Shown: piece by piece, positions 35,101 to 45,946 of the stretch
Layout: each line of letters starts with the position of its first letter
Position numbering within the stretch: position 1 is the stretch's first letter
Assembly (NCBI RefSeq): GCF_901709675.1
Contig: NC_051105.1
Span: forward strand, 9,654,104 to 9,718,103
DNA length: 64,000 nucleotides
Reading direction: 5' to 3'
DNA from: Syngnathus acus
Taxonomy: Eukaryota; Chordata; Actinopteri; Syngnathiformes; Syngnathidae
The notes under the pieces: model-generated
What the model was told of the DNA's origin: nothing
Seen by the model: the letters and a program-made list of their open reading frames with translations, nothing else
Databases searched by the model: none
Made by a program: the position numbers and the translations under genes

Positions 35101-38100
35101 AGCTGCTTTGCCGTTTCGTTTAACTGGAGGTGGAGAGGGGAGGAAGTGAAGAAAACAAGTCTGATTTAATGCCTCCATTGAATTTTGCCATTATTGATAT
35201 CAATTAGCTTGTTAACGCCACAGTCAAGAAGGGCTCTGGTCTGGTAGGAGGGCTCAGCCTTAATATCGACAAAACAGACTGTAATTCAAAAAAATAAATA
35301 AATAAAGGAAAAACTTTGTGACAGTTTAAAATAAAGGACTTATTGATATTTCTGGGCTTGGCCTTTTAAAAAAAAAAAACAATAACAATTTTCATCAACC
35401 TCAACGATGAGCCGATTGGAGCATGCTGGCTTTACTCGTGGCTGACGAGGTGAAAACGAATAAACACTTTTTGTTTCAAGCATTGGAAGTTGCTCAAATC
35501 GACACTCAAGTCACAAGCAGGTGCATTAAAAGGTCCCCATTTAATTAATGAAGACGTACGTAAGTAAAGTAGGTTCTTGTTAAGCGCCTGAATCGCTTTA
35601 GAGGACATTCAATTAATCGACTTGCATTAAATTCCAGGAGGTGAACTAAACACAAGCACACACTTAGGAGTAAACTAAAAACACTAAGAGACAACATCAG
35701 CTTTTGCCCTCTGACAAACTTCACTTATCATGGCGCAGCCTCTTCTCAGACTCCACAAACACTCCCTGGAGGAAAAAGTTATTTCAAGAGCCACGGGCCA
35801 AAAGAAAAGGTGGATACGCGTACAAGAACAAGCTATATAGGCCCCATTTCCATATTAATAAATATGCTAATCAAGCCGAATCATGCTAATGAGCATGATG
35901 GATTGAAGCTGCGATTCTCTTGGGATAGACGAGAGAACAGGGGACACACACTCCCCAGACACGGAAGGTCAGTGACACAACACACACTCGCTCGCTCAGA
36001 ACTTATCAAGACTAATCAAGTCATTTTTAGCGACTATATGCAGACACACACTCGCCTGGCACGGCAACAGTGCGATAAAGGTGCGGAGCGAGAACGGGGG
36101 AAAGTTATGATAGAAACAATTCTTTACTTGGCTGAATTAAAAAAAAAGAAAAATCCAAGGTTAGCTACCATATTTTGAGATAATGCTTATTTTCGGAGGG
36201 TGAATCATACCAGGGGTCAACCTTATCTGCACTGAGAATAGCCCGACTGCATAAACAATTTCCCCAAAAATCCTGTTTTGTGTACTTCTCTTGATCCGAT
36301 CACTTGTTTTCCCTGTATCCATCTTCCAGCTGTTCTTATTCATTTTGACACCAGCTAGATAATGGCCGACCCCGGAAATATGCTTGAATCCCCCCAGGTG
36401 CCACACTAGATAATTGACTTTTTGGGTATTTTCCGATTTTTCCGGCAATTCTTTATCACTTTTTCACCCATCCCCTGAAGGAAGAATTTACAGAGTCTTC
36501 ATTAGCGTTTTCTGAAGAATATCTGGGGTTTGTAAAAGTTTTTTTTAATAATATTCTATATATATATAATGGATGGATGGATGGATGGATATATATACCG
36601 TATTTTCCGGATTATTGCCACCTGCAGCGGCAACCGCATAGTGAAGTTTGCTGACGACACGACTCTGGTGGGTCTCATCACCAAGGGAGACGAGACTCAA
36701 TACAGGCTGGAGGTTGACCTTCTGACCGCGTGGTGCAGGGACAACAACCTCCTGCTGAACGTCGACAAGACCAAGGAGATTGTCGTTGACTTCCGGAAGG
36801 GTCACGCCCAACACCTGCCGCTGACCATCGACGGTGCTGTGGTGGAGAGAGTGAGCAGCGCCAGGTTCCTGGGGGTGCACATCAGTGAGGATCTCTCCTG
36901 GTCCACCAACACCGCGTCGCTGGCGAAGAAGGCCCAGCGCCGCCTGTACTTCCTTCGGAAACTCAGGCGAGCGGGGACTCCTCCGGCCGTCATGACTACT
37001 TTTTACCGCGGCACCATTGAGAGCGTCCTCTCCAGCTGTATTGCTGTCTGGGGTGGCAGCTGCACTGACCAAGACTTGAAGGCCCTGCAGCGCATTGTGA
37101 AAACGGCTAGTAAGACTATTGGTGCTTCTCTCCCCTCCTTGAAGGACATTTACACCTCCCATCTCACTCGCAAGGCGACCAAGATTGTGAGTGATGTGAG
37201 TCACCCCGCTCACTCTTTGTTTGAACTTCTGCCCTCTGGGAGGCGGTACAGGAGCCTGCGCTCCCGCACCACCAGACTTTCCAACAGCTTCGTACTCCAG
37301 GCTGTTAGGATCCTGAACTCGCTCCCCCTTTCAGCGTAGCGTCCTGTTCTTGCTGTATGCTCACTGGCTCGGTTTTGCCCCTCATATTCAATGGGTTATT
37401 GGTCTGTTTTTATTCATCGCTCATTTTATTTTATTTATTATTTATTATTTATGGTTTGTGCCTTCTTGTTTTTGTTTTGTGTCGCCTACTTGTATGTCTC
37501 GTCACCGTGGGATGGAGGAAACGGAATTTCGGTTTCTTTGTGTGTCTTGACATATGAAGGGATTGACAATAAAGCTGACTTTGACTTTGACTTTGATAAA
37601 TCGGAACAAAGTAGAAAAAAACATGTATAAATCGCACCAGAGTATAAGTCGCATTTTGGGAGGAAATTTATTTGATAAAATCCAACACCAGGAACAGACA
37701 TGTCATCTTGAAAGGAAATAAAAAAAAAAAATTGAATCGGCAACAACAGGCTGAACAGTACAATATGCTAACGTTAAATAAACATACAAACAAGGAACTG
37801 AGAAGTGAGTCCCCCAGCCCAAGAAAAAATGTCTTGCTCCGCCAGTGCCTTGTGTCTCATCATAAGTATTTGTATTTGCATTGTATTTAATTCAGACTGC
37901 GCCTGAGTTCTCTCAAAATGATTGGCAGCCAATTCTATTCTATTATCTTCTTTTATGTTCTGCAGTGACTGAATCCATTCCGTTCACATCCATCACCAAT
38001 TCCGAGCAGACTCAAAGCAGCGCAACAAAGTCGAGGAACAGAAAAATGAACCATTGCTCTCCGCTTAGCACCACTCACAGCTTGTACTCTTACACAGCCA

Positions 38101-41100
38101 GAAAATGGGAAATCGTTTCAAAGTCCTCACACCCTCAAGCCACTTTTTACATCTGCTCCTCTTAAGCCGGTGCTACCAAATCCTGCGTAGAAAATGTAAA
38201 AAAAACACAGTAGCGTTTATTGCCTGCCGTGAAAAATACAAACCATTATCTCCGGATATGCGGCATCTAGTCTTTTAGAAACGGTTTCACGTTTACAAAT
38301 CCCGTACCACGCAATACCCTGAAAACATGATTGCAATCTCCCAAAAAGCAATAAACACCTAATAAAATTATATAAGATGATAAGATGACATTACTTAAAT
38401 TCCATAATGGGTTAAACTATTTGGGAAGCTATTTGAGAAATGCCTCCCCCCTTCCCCCCTCTACATCGTCCTGAAAAGACCGAGGCTCCATAATGGCGCT
38501 TTTGTCCAGACATCCTTTTTTCCAACCCAACCTTATCACCCCATTTTGGAGATAATGCTTCTAAAATGTAATCATCTTTACATTCGGACGATATTGACCA
38601 TCCTGTCAAATGATTTGGAAATATATCAGATTATTCGCGCACACAAACAGCAGCTGAAGTCCAGCTGGGTCTTATTCATTATTGTAGTCGCACACACACA
38701 CATGCATGTGTGTGTGTGTGTGTGCCCTTGACATGTCTTGGTGCCCCTGCTGTTTGGGAGTGATGGAGAGGTCTGAATTATTGATGTATCTCTACTTAAA
38801 ATGAAGCCTTTGGATTGATGGATATCTGACTCCTGTGTGGGCCATGTCAGAAATAGTTTCACTGCGGCTATGTTTTTATAAGACAAACAAGCCGATAAAG
38901 TCTCAAGTTGGTATTCATGTGGTGCTTTGTCTTTTTTTTTTTTTTTAGAAATCGTCAGCTCGGGTGATTTTCCCAAAAATAATGGTCTTCCCCGCGAGGT
39001 GCAGCTATTGCTTCTGCTCCAAGATTGCTGTTTTTGTGATGCCAAGTGATTGTTTGTGTGCGATGTCTGGAGGCTTACCTCAACGTAGAGGATGGGGAAG
39101 ATACCAATCTTGTCGCCCAGCATGCCTTCTGCCCAGTTTTCATCCACCCTCCTGATTACCGTCAGGACTTCATCCTGAAGAGATGACGCACAAAATACAA
39201 AGAGAATTTCATTTAACATGAAATTATTTTATATATGGAACAGATCGACCTCATATCTCAAAAGCAGTGATAGCATTTCGTGAGAAATTACATGTAATCT
39301 TCCCGAAATAGCCATGATGAAATTATATTCATAACAAAACGAACAATGTGACTATCTCCAACCGTGTAGTTTTGACATCATCCTACAAAGAGCATTGCAA
39401 ACCGCCTCGTACTTACTACGTCGAATAAGTACATGCTTGTTTTACATGGCTATAGACTGGAGCCTTGTATGGCTTATGCTACACTTTGAGTTTGGTTTAA
39501 GATGGTATTTTTAGAAACATGAGGGTAACCACCCGAAGACAAAGCTGTATTTTGGGGTGCGTATAAAGGAATGTTTTTATTCTACCGTGACCATAGCAGA
39601 GCGAACTGCTTAAGTCGACCGTGTCCAAACGACTCAGTGCTTTAATGAAGAAAATAACCGTCAAGTCTGGGAAGGTTGGTGTAAACTTTATCAACAGTCC
39701 TTGTATTTATTGATTTATTTATTTTTTTAATAATTTTAAATCCATCTAGCTATTATTTATTTATTCATTTATTCGTAACTTGTCCTCTGTGCAGTAATAT
39801 CGTATAAAAGCGACACGATGACGTCTTCCACTTGACACAAAAACGCTTTTCACGCGTGCGTTTTTCTGTCATCATGTGAATATGCGGGTCTCGGCGAGAC
39901 CATTAGGGCGGCAGCGATAATGTAATTCTGCTAAATGACTTGGTATTAGTCATAGTGAGTAATTACCCTTCCCACTGAGAAAACAATCACACACACACTG
40001 GTTTTGCATGACAACACACGGCAGGGAAGTGCGTATACGGCGCAGTGTCGTGTTCTATTGTCAACCTGTTGATTCACTTAGTCCTTAAATTAAAAACAAA
40101 ACAATGTGCATTTCGTCAGGATGATATCTTGAGACTGTACAGCACCTGCTGTGATTTGTGCCGAGAAAGAAAATGATAAACTTTGAGCGACAGAACAAAG
40201 CCGTGTTTCGAGAAAGTATAATTTCGTAAAATCACACCAAATTGAACATTTCATTTCATTTGAATCAGAGAGTTTTGTTGGAAATATAAAAAATAATTAA
40301 TCTTGCCTTCAAGTCTGCTAGCTTAACGCTAACATATTCCAAAGGTGTTCCGCAATCATGTATTTTAAAAGAGAAGCTGTTATCTTCGTTCCCACCCACA
40401 ACGTTAATTACCAGCTTCGTTTTGATCACAATGACCTTATATCCAAAGAGATGAGGCTTGCGGATCAAAGTGTCCCTGAAACGAGCTGTCTCTAATTCTG
40501 GATGAAAGTGTCTTGTTGAAGAAACCGTCTCGTGTTTCTTTAATGTGTACCTCAGAACATAATAGCGACGAGCAACTGACCCGCCGCTGAGATCATTGTC
40601 AGGAAGAGAACACGACAGATGGAATCCCAGTCGGAACGTGGCCGAGACTATTCAGATTGTTTTCTTGAGAGATTTCTTTGGGGTTTCTGCAGAGTGGAGC
40701 CATCCTAGCCCGGCCCCCAATTTAGCAGTTTTTGGTTCAATCCCTAATAAGATACTGTAGTTTCCGACCCAAATGACCCTAACCTCAGAGAAAAATTTAT
40801 GCAAGCTATTTCAACACAAATTCTTTCTACATACAAGAACTTTACAGTCTATGAATGAGTGTTGGCGTGTGTCACCTTGCTGAATGCCAGGCAGTCTTTA
40901 TCTTGGTCTTTGTTTTTGACCTCAAAGTCGTAAAGCGCTTTGCCCTGAGGCGGAGTCTGGCTTAGGGGCCGCAGCAACTGGATGTAACTCGCGGGCAAGA
41001 AGCCGTGGCAACCGTTCAACTCCCCGTGGTACCAGTTGTCATCCACTTTGCGTCGTAGGATGATGATGTCACCCTTGGAGAACTGGAGATCACCTGGCTC

Positions 41101-41151
41101 CTTGCCTTCGTAAGAGTAGAGAGCTTTCCCGCAAGGCAACGCTGGGATGTT
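26168..41151 (-). CDS. sh3rf3: SH3RF3/POSH2 scaffold and E3 ligase, 5'-partial
   Basis: POSH-family scaffold linking Rac, MLK and JNK signalling; the family has an N-terminal RING E3 domain and four SH3 domains. Nine exons are present: 40876-41151, 39079-39174, 34812-35123, 34124-34239, 32942-33112, 30794-31059, 29162-29487, 26412-26773, 26168-26336. They encode 697 aa in unbroken phase. SH3-1 contains [20 protein letters not shown] and ends [11 protein letters not shown]3-2 ([10 protein letters not shown] to FPILYVE) is split across two exons. A KKRHSF ... RHSMEIS ... [13 protein letters not shown] block follows. SH3-3 starts [17 protein letters not shown] and SH3-4 is residues 643-697, ending [17 protein letters not shown], the KPQK region and LTPPNVSA favour SH3RF3 over SH3RF1 or SH3RF2. 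The RING exon (about 190 aa in human) is not seen and is probably beyond 64000. Confidence 0.93.
28767..28853. repeat. Short inverted repeat (13-bp arms)
   Basis: GTCCAATCAGTGC near 28768 is the exact reverse complement of GCACTGATTGGAC near 28838-28850, about 57 bases apart, in an sh3rf3 intron. It may be a small degenerate inverted-repeat element; no target duplication is clear. Confidence 0.5.
28884..29120. mobile_element. 237-bp MITE with 24-bp inverted ends and TA duplication
   Basis: Left end CCGTATTGGCCCGAGTATAA and right end (reverse complement) CCGTATTGGCCCGAATATAA match at 23 of 24 positions. TA flanks both sides (28882-28883 and 29121-29122). It has no ORF for a transposase, so it is a non-autonomous DNA transposon. 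It lies in the sh3rf3 intron only about 40 bases downstream (on the gene strand) of the exon ending at 29162. Confidence 0.85.
29937..29993. repeat. (TG)n microsatellite in an sh3rf3 intron
   Basis: Interrupted TG run of about 57 bases between the exons at 29162-29487 and 30794-31059. It causes the Cys/Val-rich plus-strand and Thr/His-rich minus-strand frames there. Confidence 0.9.
31137..31157. repeat. (TA)n microsatellite
   Basis: Uninterrupted TA run of about 20 bases next to a dispersed-repeat fragment in an sh3rf3 intron. Confidence 0.85.
31165..31260. mobile_element. hAT-like transposon fragment
   Basis: The sequence AGGTGTCAAACTCAAGGCCC followed by GGGGGCCAGAT and GCGGCCCGCGAAA is a widespread vertebrate dispersed repeat of hAT type. 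Only one end is recognisable, so the element is truncated or diverged. Confidence 0.45.
31361..31474. mobile_element. 114-bp MITE, CGGACTATAAG family
   Basis: The left end carries TTTTCGGACTATAAGCCGCA and the right end, reversed, carries ATTTCGGACTATAAGTC. TA dinucleotides flank both sides (31359-31360 and 31475-31476). An internal direct repeat, GGACTATAAGCCGCA, follows the left end. No coding capacity. Confidence 0.7.
31475..32941. other. sh3rf3 intron, no further feature
   Basis: Intronic sequence between exons 30794-31059 and 32942-33112. It includes a pyrimidine-rich tract at about 32260-32480, which leaves long but featureless frames open on both strands. No gene is supported. Confidence 0.6.
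33581..33630. promoter_or_regulatory. Paired X-box (RFX) motifs in an sh3rf3 intron
   Basis: GTTGCCATGGTAAC at 33581-33594 is a near-palindromic full X-box, the binding site of RFX factors. TTCCCATGGCAAC at 33618-33630 is a second, three-quarter-matching copy in the opposite sense. A further TTGCC half-site follows at about 33639-33643. Presence is seen; regulatory function is inferred. Confidence 0.5.
35124..36560. other. sh3rf3 intron, no recognisable feature
   Basis: Intronic DNA between the exon at 34812-35123 and the transposon nest that begins near 36.57 kb. Open frames are short and without domain similarity. Confidence 0.55.
36569..36592. repeat. (TGGA)n microsatellite
   Basis: About five and a half copies of TGGA, directly before the left end of a CCGTATTTTCCGG transposon. 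Confidence 0.85.
36598..37850. mobile_element. CCGTATTTTCCGG DNA transposon split by a LINE insertion
   Basis: The left piece, 36598-36616, is CCGTATTTTCCGGATTATT after a TA. Sequence of the same repeat resumes at about 37600 (AAATCGCACCAGAGTATAAG, then TCGCATTTTGGGAGGAAATT) and continues to roughly 37850. The non-LTR fragment lies between. The right terminal inverted repeat was not found, so the outer element is incomplete. Confidence 0.55.
36613..37597 (+). mobile_element. 5'-truncated non-LTR retrotransposon (L2/CR1-like), 3' end
   Basis: A continuous frame of about 240 codons encodes the C-terminal part of a LINE reverse transcriptase. It begins at the catalytic box [11 protein letters not shown] and continues with [49 protein letters not shown] and [18 protein letters not shown], and stops at about 37339. 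The 3' tail carries AATAAAG followed by TGACTT repeats ending near 37597, typical of fish L2/CR1-type elements. The first half of RT, the endonuclease and ORF1 are missing. The intact frame indicates a young copy. It sits in an sh3rf3 intron, antisense to the gene. Confidence 0.85.
37851..39078. other. sh3rf3 intron remainder
   Basis: Apart from the CA/TG palindrome near 38.70 kb and a T run at about 38930-38946, no feature is visible before the exon ending at 39079. Confidence 0.55.
38690..38724. repeat. Palindromic (CA)n-TGCA-(TG)n microsatellite
   Basis: A CA run meets a TG run at ATGCAT, producing a near-perfect palindrome of about 30 bases able to form a hairpin or cruciform. Confidence 0.85.
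39175..40875. other. sh3rf3 intron, no recognisable feature
   Basis: 1.7-kb intron interrupting the second SH3 domain. No transposon ends, tandem repeats or coding segments are recognisable. Confidence 0.55.
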
Positions 41152-42189
41152 CTGAAAGAGATCGGAAGACGATCGATTGACTCAAAAAAATCTCTCGAAT
41201 GTGAGGATATATTATAAATATTTTATCAATCATCAGAATCTGAAAGATGTTTCATTTTGAGAATTAGATGACACTTCAAGAGGAACAAGCCCAATAATGA
41301 GAAAGAAGAAGAATGCAACTTCCAATAAAATGTATTTAAAAGACAGTCTTGGCAGTCCTACTAAAGTTATGTGGTTTTTTTTTCTGGGTTTGTTAGTTGA
41401 CTCGAAAGTACCAAACCCGCACTGCATAATATGCTGTGACGGGCTCGTAAACGAGCCAAAGAAGGCATCAAACATCTTCTGGCGCATGGGGCCCATGCAG
41501 CTGCCACTAAAATACAAGGTTGAAGAATTTTTGTGAAGAAAAAAGGATTGCCCCAAATGGGACCGGCTCTTTGAAGACCAACATGCTCAGTTGCAACAGA
41601 TACGTTAGCGTAATAGTGTGTTCGGAAAATGACTTCATCGTCAAAATTTTCACTTTAATCGAGAATTAGCCAAAGTTGTGTTTCGGGCTCTGAAGGAAAA
41701 TGTATTTGTCCGCTTAACTTGTTGCTTTCAGTCAACAGGATGTTATGACATGCCATTTACGTTGTGACACACATAAGACAAAATAGCCTAAAGTGAATCC
41801 TCAAAATATCTGAGGAGGATTAAAAGCAATACTGTCTTGCCTCAGTGTCACAGAGTCGAAATGATTCCAAATAATCCTGAGGTTCCAATTTCTAGTGAAC
41901 TGTTGTTTCATTCCGTTTTCCCATTTAAGGAGGTGAAAATGTTCCTTTGTGCAAAGACTGGAACAAATCTCTTTCAGCTGAATTTGATAGTTTGTTTCCA
42001 TTGTTCTGTTTTCATTTTTAAAAATGACGGTACTCCATATAAAAAAGGCAGATTGTTATGCTGCGGAACAGTACACAACATGGGGAAAAAATACATGGCA
42101 ACTCTAAATAAATAAAAACTGGGGTGTAATAATGAATACTCAGTTTGATATTGAATATTAATCATATTAAACTAATACAAGGGTTTTTA

Positions 42190-42320
42190 ACCCTGTTTCT
42201 TAAGCCCTGCAAGCCCTGTCACACCAGATTAGCCAATCAGCATGATCTGCAGGAGCTGGCTAACCAAACAAACCTGATCATTTGAATCAGGTGTATAGCA
42301 GCAGGTAGAAAACATGGAGG
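42190..42320. mobile_element. MITE fragment related to the 50.2-kb element
   Basis: GATTAGCCAATCAGCATGAT, then GAGCTGGCTAACCAA, AAACCTGATCATTTGAATCA and AAAACATGGAGGAC match the element at 50158-50505 in the same order. Its left terminal repeat is degraded. Confidence 0.6.
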
Positions 42321-42906
42321 ACAGTGACCCCTTGGGAAATACAAAATCAGTATTGGTGCATCCCAAAAGACAAAAATTCAAACGGGCTTTATGATTCAGA
42401 TGACTCAAGTGGGCAGCGACGGGCAAACAATAATTGTCACATGGAGAATTGCGATAGTCATGCAAACTGATTCTCTCCGGATGTCACTTAGAAGCAAACA
42501 ACCAGGGGCTCTCCCACCACTATGTCTGAGATCAGATCCTTGGTGATGCAATCTTAGGAAAAATACAGTCAGTCACCAATACTGCCATGACAGCTACTGC
42601 CAAAAGTAAAATATTCATTAAAACATGCAAATGAATCAAATCAAGTGTTGAGCAGCACAGATGGAAACGGCTGGAGTTTTGCATGTAGCTTAATTTTATA
42701 TTCAGCATCAAAGGTTTATCAGATACACGTCTATGACTGTATTCCGCATACGTGAGTAGTATATCCTCCATTATTTTTACTGGTCAGAATATTCCACCCC
42801 ACCCCCAACACACATCAGAGCTTCTTGGAGAACGTAAATCCACTAACCCCTGTGGTGCAGTAATTATTGTTTGTGGATTTCTGTAATGGCCAGACGGTAT
42901 GTATGG

Positions 42907-42920
42907 TTGTGTGTGTGCGT

Positions 42921-42955
<35 letters not shown>
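42907..42955. repeat. (TG)n microsatellite
   Basis: About 49 bases of TG with one GCGTAC interruption; among the longest pure dinucleotide runs in the window. Confidence 0.9.
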
Positions 42956-43830
42956 GGACATAAATGCAAACACATTGACCACTGCTGAGGTCTCCATCTG
43001 CTCAGCTCTTTCAATCTGAGCCTGCCTAGTTTTACAGATTGACTTTTTGGTTGACATCAAACGATGCAATCCATGTTTGACTTGGAAGTTTCCAACCCTG
43101 CAACAAAACTGACAAAGCTCGTAGTAACACCTCATCACCTCGTTGGTCGTTTTAGTTTCTGCTTTAGGTTACATTCATCAGTGAATTGTTTCCGTTCTGT
43201 TTTCCGTTGCTTCGACATGAAACGTCCAATTAGCGTCTAGAACACAACCAAACATTTACATGACGACGATTAACAACAACAATCACGCGCTAAGCTTTTG
43301 TTCATCTATTTACGAGGGTTTGATAAATGAGTTAATCATTTATTTATAAATGGCAAGTAGAAAGGAGTGGAAATCAATGGAAGAAAATTGATGCAGTGTG
43401 AACAGGAGTTTGTGGCTTTATTGTTTGACGGGCACGATGCCACCGAGACCAATAAGAGAACATTTGCTGAGAGGCGCCACTTCACAGCCTCTTGACCCGC
43501 TGAGATCCATTTGTTTCTCTGTTTATCTCCAAGTGTACAGCGGCTGACACAAAAATGACTCAAACATGAGAAGAAGACACGAGCAACTGTTGTATTGACA
43601 CAGAGCGTTGGATGCCAGGAGGGACATTACGCAATAGTTGTTCCTTTCATTTTACATTCATGGTCTCGTCCGGATCTAATTGCTAGCAAACGTTCATGTT
43701 TTCGTCATACCGGAACTGGCAAGTGTAATAACACAAACACCGTTAAGCGGATTTTCTTGCAATGGTCAAACTTTTTTTTTTATCCTCAAGTGGTTGCACG
43801 GCGATCGCAAGTGTTTTGAGAACCGGTTTT

Positions 43831-43930
43831 GTGAACCGGTGTGAACCGGTGTGAACCGGAGTGAACCGATGTGAACCGGAGTGAACTGATATGAACCGGA
43901 GTGAACCGGTGTGAACCAGTGTGAACCGCG
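43831..43930. repeat. 10-bp minisatellite GTGAACCGGT x10
   Basis: Ten consecutive 10-base units, consensus GTGAACCGGT or GTGAACCGGA, with one or two substitutions per copy. The minus-strand frame FTPVHxGS is produced by the repeat. Confidence 0.92.
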
Positions 43931-45121
43931 CATAATAGCGCTAATTAAATTAAGTGAACGAACACATGGTACAATTGGAATAAAGGTTTTGACATACAAT
44001 GCTTCACAAAGATAATGCATATATTATGTAAAATGAACAAAAATAGACCTCTTCATTGATAATTGCCTAATGAACCGGCGCGCTAAAAATTATGCTACTT
44101 AGATTTTCCACCATCATAGGCAATCAAGCTGATATTTTTAACACGAGTAAATGGGACAGTGTGTTCCACCATGGTTCTACCCCAGTCCATTTTTCTCTGA
44201 CATTTTTATAATGTAATACAGAGTTTTACTCAGCGGAAACTATAATTCTGCTTGGCTACCTCAGCAAAGTCACTGAGGTGAATTCTAAATCAAAACCCCA
44301 AGCCGTGATAAGAGAAGGAATAAAAAAATGAGGTGTCATGAGTTACCGTTTTTTTAATGCATGTGCGTAAAACAGAAAAAGCTTGCCTCAAACATCCATT
44401 TGTTTCAATTTCCAATTATATAACTGATTGCACTTTAAAAGGTCAAAGGTCACAGGATATAACGAGCTTAGCATTCTACCAACCTGCGAGGTCTCAAATT
44501 AAATTTAATGCTTGATCTCAAAATTCATGTGGCTCACTCAATTTAGGAGGTTTCACTTCAAAGGAAACATTTGCATTCCGTTTATAGGAAATGTCACAGG
44601 GTTCCGGATAAGGTGAGCGTTCTGAGAAATAAGGAATTAAATAGGGACTAAATCGTATCGTTTGGAACGCACCTTCTCGTCTGGATTCACTCATCTGTCC
44701 GCCGTAAGGCTCGCCAACACTAACATTCCCATGACGAGCCGGTCCGGAGCACGCATGTGTGTGAAAAGATACTCGTCGGGACAGGATGTTCCTCTCCATT
44801 TTTATAAAGGCAAACCATTTTGTGTGTCTCTGTCTATCGACTTCTGGTAACAACACACATACCTGCACTTTGAACTGTGATTACTTTTCTCTCTTGTTTC
44901 TTGCTCATGTGTCCTTGGAGGGGCATTGGGCCTCGACAACTTTTCTCGACTCCGTGAGTGTGCGGTAATAGCGTAGTAAATCTGCTTCGGTTTTTTTACC
45001 GCGCTATCACATTGTGCCGTTTTATTGGAGCGGATATTCGATCTCAAAATTATTATATGTGTGTTTAAATAAATGTGAGGAAGAGGAAGACAGGAATACA
45101 GTGAAACGGTAAGATAAACTA

Positions 45122-45946
45122 CCGTGTTTTTCCATGCATAATGCGCAAAATTTAACTAATTTATTGTCCTAAAATCTGGGGTGCGCATTATGCATGGGTA
45201 CAACAATTTTTGAAGAAAATCTCCCTCGAAATAAAACTTGAAATCACACCTTTCTTCTTGTTTGTTGTCAATCGCGCATCGCATTCAGCCATCCTGCCCA
45301 ACACACTTAGTCAGTAAAATTCATAATTGACGATGGTGCAATCCTTGATGGTGTGTTATTGTCAAATATTGTTTGTTTTTTCATCTCCATCGCAGACCGG
45401 ATATCATATGGAGGCCGCCATGACAGTATGCGCAGAACGGATGCGCAAGACACATCAGCTATATAAAGAGCGAGAGTTCAGTTCTCTACCTATTAGTTTC
45501 AATTCACAGTTTAATTAGCAGTTTCAATCAGCAAATAACAAAATGCGTATTACAGGTAATATTTTATTTCACAACACTTTGCCTTGTTCCTTTCTTCTCT
45601 GCTGTTCACTTCAAACACGCTCCATAGGAACACAATGCTCTCGTATCAGACGCTTGCTCGATCACCTGCTCGTTTGCTGTCACAATGTACCCTACACAAA
45701 GCCGAAACATTTCTTCGCTATCGAGTTTGCTAGCGCATGCGCAGTGATACTGACCGGCAGAATAACATCCGGTTGTTCCCGATGATGATCTTTTTTCTGA
45801 AATAATTTTACGTTTACGGACTTACTAAGTAAGAGTCAAAATTCGGGTGCGTATTATACATGGGTACAGGCTTTTTTCCAGCATCGACATGCCATTTTTA
45901 GGGTGCGTATTATGCACGGGGGCGCATTTTGCATGGAAAAACACGG
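45122..45946. mobile_element. 825-bp inverted-repeat DNA transposon, TA duplication
   Basis: The left end begins CCGTGTTTTTCCATGCATAA and the reversed right end CCGTGTTTTTCCATGCAAAA; they match at 24 of 25 bases. TA flanks both ends (45120-45121 and 45947-45948). Subterminal repeats GGGTGCGCATTATGCATGGG (about 45180) and GGGTGCGTATTATACATGGG (about 45846), plus a third near 45900, are typical transposase-binding repeats. There is no long transposase ORF, so the copy is non-autonomous. Inside are a TATA box, a short leader, an ATG and a splice donor. Confidence 0.82.
45459..45558 (+). promoter_or_regulatory. Promoter plus first-exon remnant inside the transposon
   Basis: TATATAAAG at about 45460-45468 is followed about 75 bases later by an ATG (45543) in AACAAAATGCG. 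The codons MRIT lead straight into a consensus donor (ACAG followed by GTAATA, near 45556). The arrangement looks like the promoter and first exon of a lost transposase gene. This is inference from spacing. Confidence 0.4.

Noticed and set aside
36545-37213. 222-codon minus-strand frame over the LINE fragment
   Set aside because: Shadow of the plus-strand reverse-transcriptase frame, which carries the FADD motif and other conserved blocks.
43831-43930. CRISPR-like array
   Set aside because: The 10-base units are contiguous with no spacers and the genome is eukaryotic; it is a minisatellite.
43766-44020. Minus-strand frame with FTPVHxGS repeats
   Set aside because: Produced by the 10-bp minisatellite and not a repeat protein.
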